Shown here piece by piece: positions 44,326 to 52,296 of a stretch of DNA of 64,000 nucleotides (position 1 is its first letter; each line of letters starts with the position of its first letter). Source of the DNA: Bacillus gaemokensis (GTDB taxonomy: Bacteria > Bacillota > Bacilli > Bacillales > Bacillaceae_G); the NCBI RefSeq assembly GCF_001590835.1, contig NZ_LTAQ01000034.1, positions 1,166-65,165 of the forward strand. Reading direction: 5' to 3'. Under the pieces are notes generated by a model. It was not told where the DNA came from. It did no database searches and worked only from the letters and a program-made list of their open reading frames with translations. The translations under genes and the position numbers were made by a program.

Positions 44326-45620
44326 GGTATAAGACGCGTACAATCTCTCGGAAATGCACTTGCTTCTCGAACATTCGATAGTTCTAAGAACTTATATACG
44401 AGTCTTTCTAATCCAATCCCAAAGCCACCATGCGGTGGACATCCGTATCGGAATGTATCCATATAAGACTGAAAATTTTCCGGTTGTAACCCTTTTTCTT
44501 TAAAAGAAGCAAGTAACATATCATACTCATGAATACGCTGTGCACCTGACGTAATTTCTAATCCTTTATATAATAAGTCAAAAGAGTCTGTAATAGCTTG
44601 ATTTTCTTTATTTGGCATCGTGTACATCGGTCTCGCTTCTTTCGGATAATGTGTGATGAAAACAAAATCACTATTATATGTTTCCTTTACATACTTTCCA
44701 AGTAACTTTTCTCCTTCAGTATCTAAATCCCCTACTGGTGATTCTTTTCGATACTTTGTTTTTAAAATACGCTGAGCCTCTGCCAGCGTAATCTTCGGAA
44801 TTTCTGTCATTACAGGAACTGTAACTTGTAAGAGATTTAATTCTTTTTCACATTTCTGTCCTACCTTTTCAAACATATAGCGTAAAACATCCTTCTCTAA
44901 TGCCATCACTTCATGAAAATCTTCAATAAATCCGACTTCGACATCTAGTGATATATATTCATTCAAATGACGAGAAGAGTTATGATGTTCTGCTCGATAA
45001 ACAGGAGCAATTTCAAAAACACGTTCCAATCCTCCGGCTACCATCATTTGTTTATAAAACTGTGGAGATTGAGCTAAATACGCTTCTTTTTGAAAATATG
45101 GGAGTTTAAAAACATTCGCTCCCCCTTCAGCTCCTTGTGAAACAATTTTCGGTGTAAATATACGTGTGAAATCGTTCTCTATAAGGAATTCACTAAATGC
45201 CTGTACGAGTGTAGATTGAATCGTGAAAATTGCTTGTATCCGTTCATGTCGAAGTGATATGACACGTTCATTTAACATTTGGTCTAAACCAACTTGCAAG
45301 TTTCTTTTATTCACTTCAAAAGGGAGTGGCTCTGAAGTATTTAATATTTGCACCCTATCTACAAGCACTTCCACACCTAATTCTGTCTTTGTAGTCTCCA
45401 CAAGTTCGCCGATAATTTGAACTACACTTTCCACGTCTACTTTATATCCAGCTAATTCTTTTTCTAATACGCATTGAATGACACCCGTTCGATCACGTAA
45501 TAATAAAAAACTAAGATTTCCTAGATGACGAATTTTCTTCACCCAACCTTGCAGTAAAACCACCTTTTTACTAGACGCCTTACATTCACGAATGAGCGAC
45601 CGCTTCATTGTTTGCCCCAT
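44322..45620 (-). CDS. aspS2: Archaeal-type aspartyl-tRNA synthetase (AspRS2), under an Asp T-box
   Basis: A 432-residue class IIb synthetase: an N-terminal OB-fold anticodon-binding domain (about 15-105, LLQGWVKKIRHLGNLSFLLL) and a catalytic core without the GAD insert of bacterial AspRS. The flipping loop FQKEAYLAQSPQFYKQ is of the AspRS type rather than the AsnRS type. Motif 2 is YRAEHHNSSRHLNEY and motif 3 FGIGLERL. Many enzymes of this type charge both tRNA-Asp and tRNA-Asn with Asp; whether this one does is not shown here. The T-box specifier GAC supports Asp. AGGAGG precedes the ATG, and an Asp/Asn-rich leader ORF overlaps this start. Confidence 0.9.
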   Translation of the reverse strand: MGQTMKRSLIRECKASSKKVVLLQGWVKKIRHLGNLSFLLLRDRTGVIQCVLEKELAGYKVDVESVVQIIGELVETTKTELGVEVLVDRVQILNTSEPLPFEVNKRNLQVGLDQMLNERVISLRHERIQAIFTIQSTLVQAFSEFLIENDFTRIFTPKIVSQGAEGGANVFKLPYFQKEAYLAQSPQFYKQMMVAGGLERVFEIAPVYRAEHHNSSRHLNEYISLDVEVGFIEDFHEVMALEKDVLRYMFEKVGQKCEKELNLLQVTVPVMTEIPKITLAEAQRILKTKYRKESPVGDLDTEGEKLLGKYVKETYNSDFVFITHYPKEARPMYTMPNKENQAITDSFDLLYKGLEITSGAQRIHEYDMLLASFKEKGLQPENFQSYMDTFRYGCPPHGGFGIGLERLVYKFLELSNVREASAFPRDCTRLIP

Positions 45621-45687
45621 TATTCTTTCCTCCTATGTTTTCATATTTTTTCACATTATTGTTGTCATCGTCATCATCCACGGTCAT
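45586..45687 (-). CDS. Putative Asp/Asn-rich leader peptide overlapping the aspS2 start
   Basis: A 33-codon ORF following the perfect site AAGGAGGTGA. It reads MTVDDDDDNNNVKKYEN and continues IGGKNNGANNEAVAHS. Codons 4-8 are Asp (GAT GAT GAC GAT GAC) and 9-11 Asn (AAC AAT AAT). ATG at 45687 is only 3 nt from GGAGG, whereas GTG at 45681 in the same frame is at an ideal 9 nt. Codons 18-21 cover the aspS2 ribosome site, and the ORF ends 35 bases into aspS2 in another frame. A role in translational control is inferred. Confidence 0.6.
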   Translation of the reverse strand: MTVDDDDDNNNVKKYENIGGKNNGANNEAVAHS

Positions 45688-45707
45688 TCACCTCCTTCAA
45701 AGAATAC

Positions 45708-45945
45708 AAAAATCCGCCCCTATAAATAGGGACGGATTTTTCCGCGGTACCACCCAAATTGTCATACTGACCATCTTAGACCTGATAACGGTAGGTACCG
45801 TTCGCTTTTACTAATAATCACGTTCAAAGCAACACTCACAGGTGTCTTTCCATCATGCAGTATCGCAATCTTTCCAGCAGCCGATTGCTCTCTGTAGACC
45901 CTTGCATCATGTACTTTTCCTGTTCATCACTTTTTATATTTACAG
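45708..45945 (-). promoter_or_regulatory. T-box riboswitch, Asp specifier (GAC)
   Basis: The T-box GGGTGGTACCGCG is at 45743-45755. The terminator AAAAATCCGTCCCTAT / ATAGGGGCGGATTTTT is at 45708-45741. In stem I, helix ACAGG/CCUGU below and CAUGAUGC/GCAUGAUG above enclose the loop GAAAGACA, so the specifier is GAC at 45844-45846. It senses uncharged tRNA-Asp and controls aspS2. Confidence 0.9.
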
Positions 45946-45948
45946 AGT

Positions 45949-45977
45949 ATTCTATTCCTTTACAAGAAAAAACGCAA
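45949..45977 (-). promoter_or_regulatory. SigA promoter of the Asp T-box transcript
   Basis: TTGCGT (45972-45977), a 17-base spacer and TAGAAT (45949-45954) on the minus strand, directly upstream of stem I. Confidence 0.65.
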
Positions 45978-46007
45978 GTGTTTTTTCTTTATTTTCTGAT
46001 TTTTATT

Positions 46008-46176
46008 TCATGTCCATTCCAAAACAATTTCTTCCAGAGCCATTCCTCGCGATCCTTTCACTAAAACATCATCATTTTGATTTGCGATTCCTTCAATTTC
46101 TTTTACTATATTCTCTTTATTCCAAAACATCTCCATTTATAATTTGTTCAATCTCTTGTAAATTCTTTTGAATCAT
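46008..46176 (-). pseudogene. murF-like scar: both ends of the gene joined
   Basis: ATG at 46176 has a good site (AGGGGATGGGGAG) and starts MIQKNLQEIEQIINGDVLE, which resembles the MurF N-terminus. It stops at once, but a shifted frame continues ENIVKEIEGIANQNDDVL and VKGSRGMALEEIV, which is the C-terminal signature of MurF ligases. About 400 internal residues are missing. MurF adds D-Ala-D-Ala to the muramyl tripeptide; the functional copy must be elsewhere. Confidence 0.6.
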
Positions 46177-46270
46177 GACTCCCCATCCCCTTGAATATTT
46201 TTCTATTTATCTACATAACACCTTACTTTTTCACGCATATTATTAGTAAATTTATCTTGGAGGTCTATAG

Positions 46271-46750
46271 ATGAAAAAGATTGTAAGTTTCTCACTATTA
46301 CTATTATTCATGATACTGACAAATCAAGTATACGCTTATTCCCCACAATCATTACCTGTCTCACAACATTCAAAACAATGGAAAGTCAATATTGACGAAG
46401 TAAATAAAACAGACAAAGATATGTTACAACCTAAAAAAGATGTTTTTCACACGTATCACTTCTCAGTACAAAACATTGGAAAAGATGAAGTATATAACGT
46501 CCAAGTAGAAGTATTCCGAAATGAACCAAACACAAAAACAAAATATGAACTCTTTTCTTTAAAAGAAGGTCGATTAGCAAGCGGGAAAACAGGATTTGAA
46601 CATGCGAATTTTCCTGTTTCCGTAAAAGCAGACGAAGTGGATGTAATGGTTACATGGCAAGAACATCCTTTCCGTGCAATGAGAAATGGTCAGAAGGTTG
46701 AAGGAAGAAAGTTTAAAGAGCATTTTGTTTTTAAAGAAGCACAAAAATGA
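46271..46750 (+). CDS. Secreted protein of unknown function
   Basis: A 159-residue protein with a classical signal peptide (MKKIVSFSLLLLFMILTNQ) and likely cleavage after VYA near residue 22. The mature part is a soluble beta-rich domain with FHTYHFSVQNIGKDEVYNVQ, reminiscent of immunoglobulin-like repeats, and many Lys residues. No family is recognised and there is no lipobox. GGAGG lies upstream of the ATG. It is monocistronic. Confidence 0.7.
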   Translation: MKKIVSFSLLLLFMILTNQVYAYSPQSLPVSQHSKQWKVNIDEVNKTDKDMLQPKKDVFHTYHFSVQNIGKDEVYNVQVEVFRNEPNTKTKYELFSLKEGRLASGKTGFEHANFPVSVKADEVDVMVTWQEHPFRAMRNGQKVEGRKFKEHFVFKEAQK

Positions 46751-46867
46751 AATTCTTCTACAAGATGTGGAAAAAATTTGATCCGTCACGCAACTAAACA
46801 TATATTATAATCAGCATTCCCCCTCATCATTTTTCAACTTATTAAACAAATATATCAAATGCAAAAT

Positions 46868-46908
46868 TGCGTTGTTCTTCTTAGAAAAGAACAACGCTTT
46901 TTTTATAT
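46868..46908 (+). terminator. Terminator of the secreted-protein gene
   Basis: GCGTTGTTCTT and AAGAACAACGC form an 11-bp stem followed by TTTTTTTAT. The remaining 46909-47083 shows no gene. Confidence 0.85.
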
Positions 46909-47083
46909 AATTTTTTCTCAAAAAATAACTGCTGTTCAGTTTTCAAATATAGTCTCATCAACTAACTTTAGTGCAGAATATTTTATTTAGCATGCAGGAA
47001 AAAGCTAATTCAATCACTAATACTCATTGTGGAATGAAAAGATATTGATTAAAAACTCACTTTATGAATGGGAGATTAAGATT

Positions 47084-48577
47084 ATGACTCATACCAATTA
47101 TGCACTTTCAAAAGGAAAAACAGAGCGCGCCATTATCATTGGGGGCGGTATTGGCGGTTTACTAACTGCAAGGGTGCTTTCTGACTATTATAAAGAGGTA
47201 CTTATAGTCGATAAAGATAATTTTCCAGAAACACCTGACAATCGTCCTGGCACGCCACAAGCTTTTCATCCACATCGTTTTACCCCACGAGGTAAATTAA
47301 TTACAGAAAGACTTTTTCCAGGATATGAAAGTGAATTGGTAGCACAAGGGGCGCCTTCAGCTCTGAATAAAATCATCCAAAACATGAATCAATACGGCAC
47401 GATAGAGATGCAATATCCACGAAATGATGTCAAATTTAGTAGAGCTTTGCTTGAATGGGCACTTCGAAAACAAGTACAAAAAATTTCTAATGTTAGTTTT
47501 CTCACAAATCATAACGTAATTGATTTGTTAATGACGATTGATCAGACAACTGTTACCGGAATTCAATTCTTCGAACGTGGAAAATCTGAACAAGTACGAA
47601 CACTGCATGCTGATTTAATAATTGATACAAGTGGTCGTTCTTCTAAACTAGTAAATTGGCTTCAAGATTACGGCTATGATGTACCGGATTCAGATCGTTT
47701 GAGAGTCTCTCTTGGATATAGTACCCGTCGTTATAAAGTCCCTACCCATCTGTCACATCTCACAGAAAAATGGGACACAATTAACATTGCAGGACAGCCT
47801 ACCAATGAAACTTTTACAGGAGTCTTTTCCTTTATTGAGAATAATATAGCTGAGGTATTACTCTATCGTCCAGGTGGTCATTATCCTCCTACAAATGCCG
47901 AAGAGTTTGAGCAGGCTATTGCCCAGCTCCCAAGCCCGATAATTAGCGAAATCTTGCACGGATTTGAACCAATATCCTCCCCAAAAAGTTATCGTGTTCC
48001 AGAACTATTTCGCCATCACTTTGAACAAATGAAAAGGTGGCCTTCTGGATTGTTAGTCTTGGGAGATGCATTCTGTATTTACGATCCAATTTTTGGCCAA
48101 GGAATGACCGTTGCTGCGATTGAAATAGAAGTGCTTGAGGCCTGTTTGCAGGAACAGCACAATAATCCTACTCCCCATTTTGAACAAAGTGTTCTCAAAA
48201 AGATGCAAGATGTAATCGAACCAGCTTGGTGGCTCAATTGTGCTACAGATTTACAATGGAAAGGTGTCGAATACGTAAGCTCACAACAATTAAAGGGTAT
48301 TTCTTTTGGTCAAAAATATATGGATTTATTTCTCAAATATGCAACAACCGAGCGTGATTTCAAACTATACGGAATGTATTGGGCTGTAAACTCATTAGCA
48401 ATCTCACCACATACTATATTTGATCCACAACTAGTAAAGACCATTCTCACTTCATCCAATGAAGGGCAACACTTCCTCGATGAACTTTTACTCACCTATA
48501 GTCAATCGTTAGAGGGCGTATTAAATCAGATTGTACCTAGTTTCTCTCAAACAGCCTTTGCGCCAGTAAATCTGTAA
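47084..48577 (+). CDS. FAD-dependent monooxygenase/oxidoreductase
   Basis: A 497-residue flavoprotein. The Rossmann dinucleotide motif AIIIGGGIGGLLTARVLSD is near residue 14 and ends with the acidic LIVDKD. The FAD-ribityl motif is VLGDAFCIYDPIFGQGMTVAA near residue 325, typical of PHBH-fold hydroxylases and tryptophan-halogenase-like enzymes. The start at 47084 has GGGAG about 9 nt upstream; an in-frame Met at 47027 is less likely. The substrate is unknown, and no partner gene is near. Confidence 0.82.
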   Translation: MTHTNYALSKGKTERAIIIGGGIGGLLTARVLSDYYKEVLIVDKDNFPETPDNRPGTPQAFHPHRFTPRGKLITERLFPGYESELVAQGAPSALNKIIQNMNQYGTIEMQYPRNDVKFSRALLEWALRKQVQKISNVSFLTNHNVIDLLMTIDQTTVTGIQFFERGKSEQVRTLHADLIIDTSGRSSKLVNWLQDYGYDVPDSDRLRVSLGYSTRRYKVPTHLSHLTEKWDTINIAGQPTNETFTGVFSFIENNIAEVLLYRPGGHYPPTNAEEFEQAIAQLPSPIISEILHGFEPISSPKSYRVPELFRHHFEQMKRWPSGLLVLGDAFCIYDPIFGQGMTVAAIEIEVLEACLQEQHNNPTPHFEQSVLKKMQDVIEPAWWLNCATDLQWKGVEYVSSQQLKGISFGQKYMDLFLKYATTERDFKLYGMYWAVNSLAISPHTIFDPQLVKTILTSSNEGQHFLDELLLTYSQSLEGVLNQIVPSFSQTAFAPVNL

Positions 48578-48626
48578 CACTCCTAGATTAACAGGTTGGT
48601 AAACTTATATTTTTAATATCAGGTAC

Positions 48627-48682
48627 GAATAAGAATAAGCCCTCAACATAATATCAGTTATGACAGGGGCTCATTCTTATTC
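48627..48682. terminator. Bidirectional terminator
   Basis: GAATAAGAATAAGCCC pairs with GGGGCTCATTCTTATTC with a small bulge and a long loop, between convergent genes. Confidence 0.7.
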
Positions 48683-48692
48683 ATTCATATTC

Positions 48693-50210
48693 TTAATTTG
48701 TACTAATTCCTCTCGCCGACCAAATCCGATCAATTTCAGCTGCGTGCTGTCCGCCATATAGAAGAGCATCTGCTTGTTTAATCGCTTTTGCCCCATCACG
48801 GAATTTCGCATTTGGAGTTAATGACCAATGTGATTGTAAAATGATTTTTGTAGCTACATCACGTCCAAAGGATTGTGCCATTTCATACTCTCCTTGCGCC
48901 CAAATTTCTCCATCTGCATGCACTTCATTTTGCACATCTCTTGGGTACACCTTATTATTATCTAATCGACGCAAACATGTTGGATTCGAACTTGAATAAG
49001 CAGTCGCGTCCCATTCTCCGACGCATGCTTTTCCATATCCTGTCGTTGATACGGCATCTTCATAAGTTGCACCTAAGAAATCACCAAATCCCTCTCCCAT
49101 CGCTCCGCCTTCTGCAGAATTTCCGAAGCCAGGAACTTGATTATCTTGAATAGAATGTCCATATTCATGCGCGATGATTCCCGCATCCTCTGCATCATCT
49201 ACTCCCCCAGTCCCGAATGTTAAAGCTTTCGTTGATGGAGAATAGAAAGAATTATCGTCCGTTGTTCCATTTACATTTACTTTTATAGAACGATTGTTAA
49301 TATTTTTGAAGCCTAATTGTTGTATATAACGTTGGAGAGTATCAATATGGTAGTATGACATCACATCTTCAAAACTATCATTCGCACGTGTGTAATTAAA
49401 TTGGAGAGATGTAGATTTTGTATTTGCTTTTGAAGAAATCGTGACATAGTCTCCAATTAAAAAGCCAGTTCCATTTAAACCTTTTAACGTAACTGTTTTT
49501 AATTGATTCGTTAATGCTGTAGAATCTGCATCTTTATTATCCTTTAACCCAGTTAAACTACCACTTGATACGACAGGATTAGGTAAGAATACTTTCCCTG
49601 TTCCCTCTGCTTTACGGTTTATATCTACTTTTTTTAGTAACTTTCCACTTTCAGCGTCAATGAATGTTTCCCATGCACCAAATGGTTGATTGGAGTGGAC
49701 TACAACTCGGTATACCGGTATAGCAACCCCATCTTCAATCATATATCCAAATTCCTGCATCGTCGGTGCCCATAAATTATTTTCATTTGCTGTTCCAGCA
49801 ACATAGGACTGGGATTTCTGTTCCGCTTCTTTTCCAGTAATCTTTTGTTTTATTTCTTTCACATTCTGAACAGGCTGATAATCAGAGACTGCAAGCAAGC
49901 CTTGTCCTTTACCGTTAAGAGTCACCGTTACTTGCCTTGAAAATACAGGGGCACCATTTACTACTTGTTGAAATCTAACATATGAGGCTACTTGTGTATC
50001 AGTTGTTGAAATATACTGTAAGTCTGATAGATCTGCCTTTAATGCGTATTGCTCAGCATTCGCTTTTAAATATTCGGCCGCTTTTTCCTGAGGAGAATAC
50101 CTGTCTATCTTTACTTGTACCTGTGTCTCTTCTACCGCTGAAACAGTAGATATTGTACCTAATACTAATGGTATTGCTGTAGCAATTGCTACTACTCTTT
50201 TTTTGAACAT
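48693..50210 (-). CDS. Secreted M36 (fungalysin-like) zinc metalloprotease
   Basis: A 505-residue preproenzyme. A signal peptide (FKKRVVAIATAIPLVLGTIS, cleavage near VSA) is followed by an FTP propeptide (about 45-100), a PepSY-like segment (about 110-195) and the catalytic domain. Zinc ligands are the HEYGH motif near residue 350 and the downstream Glu in GEGFGDFLGA, the fungalysin arrangement rather than the HExTH of thermolysin. ATG at 50210 has GGAGAGTGA 7 nt upstream. It should be exported and self-activated. Confidence 0.88.
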   Translation of the reverse strand: MFKKRVVAIATAIPLVLGTISTVSAVEETQVQVKIDRYSPQEKAAEYLKANAEQYALKADLSDLQYISTTDTQVASYVRFQQVVNGAPVFSRQVTVTLNGKGQGLLAVSDYQPVQNVKEIKQKITGKEAEQKSQSYVAGTANENNLWAPTMQEFGYMIEDGVAIPVYRVVVHSNQPFGAWETFIDAESGKLLKKVDINRKAEGTGKVFLPNPVVSSGSLTGLKDNKDADSTALTNQLKTVTLKGLNGTGFLIGDYVTISSKANTKSTSLQFNYTRANDSFEDVMSYYHIDTLQRYIQQLGFKNINNRSIKVNVNGTTDDNSFYSPSTKALTFGTGGVDDAEDAGIIAHEYGHSIQDNQVPGFGNSAEGGAMGEGFGDFLGATYEDAVSTTGYGKACVGEWDATAYSSSNPTCLRRLDNNKVYPRDVQNEVHADGEIWAQGEYEMAQSFGRDVATKIILQSHWSLTPNAKFRDGAKAIKQADALLYGGQHAAEIDRIWSARGISTN

Positions 50211-50528
50211 TAGAATCACTCTCCATTCTCATAATAAATTTTGAATGTACGAGTAATTCTATAAGATTGATTATATTCCCTTTCTCTTTTTCACATAAAT
50301 ACGTAAAGTAATATTTTCTCAATATTTTTGTATCAAAATGATAAATACTTTCGAAACATATTATTCATTATGAGTATTACGTAGAAATATCTGTTTTTCG
50401 TTAAATAATAACTAGTCGTAATTTATATGGAGGAAATAAAAAACGGGATTTTTTTACCTAACGATATGTTGAAAAAATTTTAATGCATGCTACTCTGAAT
50501 ATGATCTTATATTTTAGGAGGCTTAATG
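50211..50528. other. Divergent intergenic region between the M36 protease and tetR
   Basis: It holds the promoters of two divergent genes. A TATAAT on the minus strand near 50270-50280 with a weak TTATGT 17 bases upstream may serve the protease. TCGTTA (near 50398) and TAACGA (near 50460) form a distant inverted pair that could bind the TetR protein. No ORF with a ribosome site was found. Confidence 0.4.
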
Positions 50529-51125
50529 ATGAGTAAAAGTGAGGAAACTCTTTCTGCAATAATCGAGGCAAGTTATCGTTTATTCGCAGAGTACGGAATT
50601 GCCAAAACAACATATACAATGATTGCCGAAGAAGTCGGAATAGCAAAACCCTCTATTTATTATTACTTCAAATCTAAAGATGCGTTAATTGAAGGTTTAT
50701 TTGATGAACTATGTCAGGCAATTCAATTTTCAACCTTCTTTAAAACGGAAGAATTTACACAGGATAATTTTATTGAGAAATGTATTGAAATTGGTTTAAA
50801 CATGATTGACGAACAAAATAAGGATCCTTATTTTAATCGTGTCTTACAAGAATATATGTTACTTGCATCTAGAAACAACATGTACAGCGAGCGATTTTTC
50901 GCCATACAAAGAGAGTATTTAAATGGTTTTGAAGCTCTCCTTGCGAAAGCGAGTTCATTACAACTAATTGAAGATAATAACTGGTCCTCAAAAGCTCATA
51001 TGCTTGCATTGGTACTTGATAATATAGGAAACTTCATGATGTTTGATACAAACATGAATTATAAACAAATATGGATTGAAGCTGTTCGCAGCATATTTAA
51101 AGAGCGTGATCCCCATGGAAATTAA
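50529..51125 (+). CDS. TetR-family transcriptional regulator
   Basis: A 198-residue regulator. The N-terminal helix-turn-helix is ASYRLFAEYGIAKTTYTMIA and EEVGIAKPSIYYYFKSKD (about 13-52), with the classic YYYFKSKD end. The C-terminal ligand domain is variable. AGGAGG precedes two consecutive ATGs (50526, 50529). It overlaps the downstream DUF418 membrane-protein gene by 11 bases, so it probably controls that gene and itself. Confidence 0.88.
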   Translation: MSKSEETLSAIIEASYRLFAEYGIAKTTYTMIAEEVGIAKPSIYYYFKSKDALIEGLFDELCQAIQFSTFFKTEEFTQDNFIEKCIEIGLNMIDEQNKDPYFNRVLQEYMLLASRNNMYSERFFAIQREYLNGFEALLAKASSLQLIEDNNWSSKAHMLALVLDNIGNFMMFDTNMNYKQIWIEAVRSIFKERDPHGN

Positions 51126-52176
51126 AAGACGGATTATTGGATTAGATTTTGCCAGAGCATGGGCTATGTTTGGAATGTTAATTGTGAATTTCATGGTTAT
51201 AACGGGGGCTGAAGGTAACGGTCCCCCGTGGTTAATCACTTTTATGTCTCTATTTGAAGGTCGCGCTTCTGCTTTATTTGTTATCCTTGCAGGTATCGGT
51301 ATTTCCCTTATGACGAAATCCTCTATTATCAGTGATGATCAAATAAAAATTATGGCCAGTCGAAAAATGATATGGAAACGGTCACTATTCTTGTTTGTAT
51401 TAGGCTTATTGTTATATACAATCGACTGGACAGGTGATATATTACACTACTACGGCGTTTACCTCTTTATTGCATCCTTATTCATTACAGTAAATAAAAA
51501 GATATTGCTTTGGTTATCGATACTCATTTTACTTATTGCACAATACCTTCAATTAACCTTTAATGCCTTTGAAGATTGGGGAGGTCCTATCCCATTTATA
51601 AACTACGTAGATTTTTGGTCAGTAGAAGGATTTCTTCGCAATTTATTCTTTAACGGCTACCACCCTATTTTCCCATGGTTCTCTTTCTTCTTAATTGGCA
51701 TGTTGATTGGACGAATGGATCTTCATAATAAAAACATTAGAAACAAACTACTAATAATTAGCCTAATCATTACAACAACTACTGAATTGTTGTCAAAAAC
51801 ATTGACTCATTTTTTCATCCCCTATATCGGAAAAGAAGCTTCTATCTTTTTATTTAATACAGGACCTATTTTACCGAACGTTTTATACATCTTATCTGCC
51901 ACAGGTTCTGCTTTAATACTCTTGATCCTTTGCTTATATATTACTGAAAGGTATGAAAAAAGTTGGTTTATTGAGTCAATCATTAAAACCGGACAATTAA
52001 CTTTGACTCATTATGTAAGTCATGTCATTTTAGGTATAGGAACATTGATTCTCTTAAACAGACTTGAAAATCAATCTTTAATTTTCGTATTAACCTTCGC
52101 CATTTGTTTTTTCATTTTTAGTATATTATTCAGTGTTTTATGGAGAAATAAATTTTCTAGAGGACCTATAGAGTAG
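51115..52176 (+). CDS. DUF418 (YeiB-like) membrane protein
   Basis: A 353-residue polytopic protein with about ten hydrophobic segments. It begins RRIIGLDFARAWAMFGMLIVN, the conserved start of the YeiB/acyltransferase-3-related family, then FEGRASALFVILAGIGIS. The C-terminal region TGQLTLTHYVSHVILG is typical of DUF418. The role is unknown; membrane acyl transfer or small-molecule efflux is discussed for relatives. ATG 51115 lies inside the end of tetR, giving coupled translation. Confidence 0.8.
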   Translation: MEIKRRIIGLDFARAWAMFGMLIVNFMVITGAEGNGPPWLITFMSLFEGRASALFVILAGIGISLMTKSSIISDDQIKIMASRKMIWKRSLFLFVLGLLLYTIDWTGDILHYYGVYLFIASLFITVNKKILLWLSILILLIAQYLQLTFNAFEDWGGPIPFINYVDFWSVEGFLRNLFFNGYHPIFPWFSFFLIGMLIGRMDLHNKNIRNKLLIISLIITTTTELLSKTLTHFFIPYIGKEASIFLFNTGPILPNVLYILSATGSALILLILCLYITERYEKSWFIESIIKTGQLTLTHYVSHVILGIGTLILLNRLENQSLIFVLTFAICFFIFSILFSVLWRNKFSRGPIE

Positions 52177-52253
52177 GTTATGAGAAAGATAAGTGGATAA
52201 GTTATTAATCTATTACAAAGATTGACTATATCACTCTATCTCCCGCACGATAA

Positions 52254-52287
52254 AGAAAGTTCGAATCGTATATGATTCGAACTTTCC
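52254..52287. terminator. Bidirectional terminator
   Basis: GAAAGTTCGAATC and GATTCGAACTTTC form a 13-bp stem with a 6-nt loop between convergent genes. Confidence 0.88.
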
Positions 52288-52296
52288 ATCTACATA

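Noticed and set aside
50461-50490. TATG...TGCAT resembling a PlcR box before tetR
   Set aside because: The half-sites are too far apart for the PlcR consensus.
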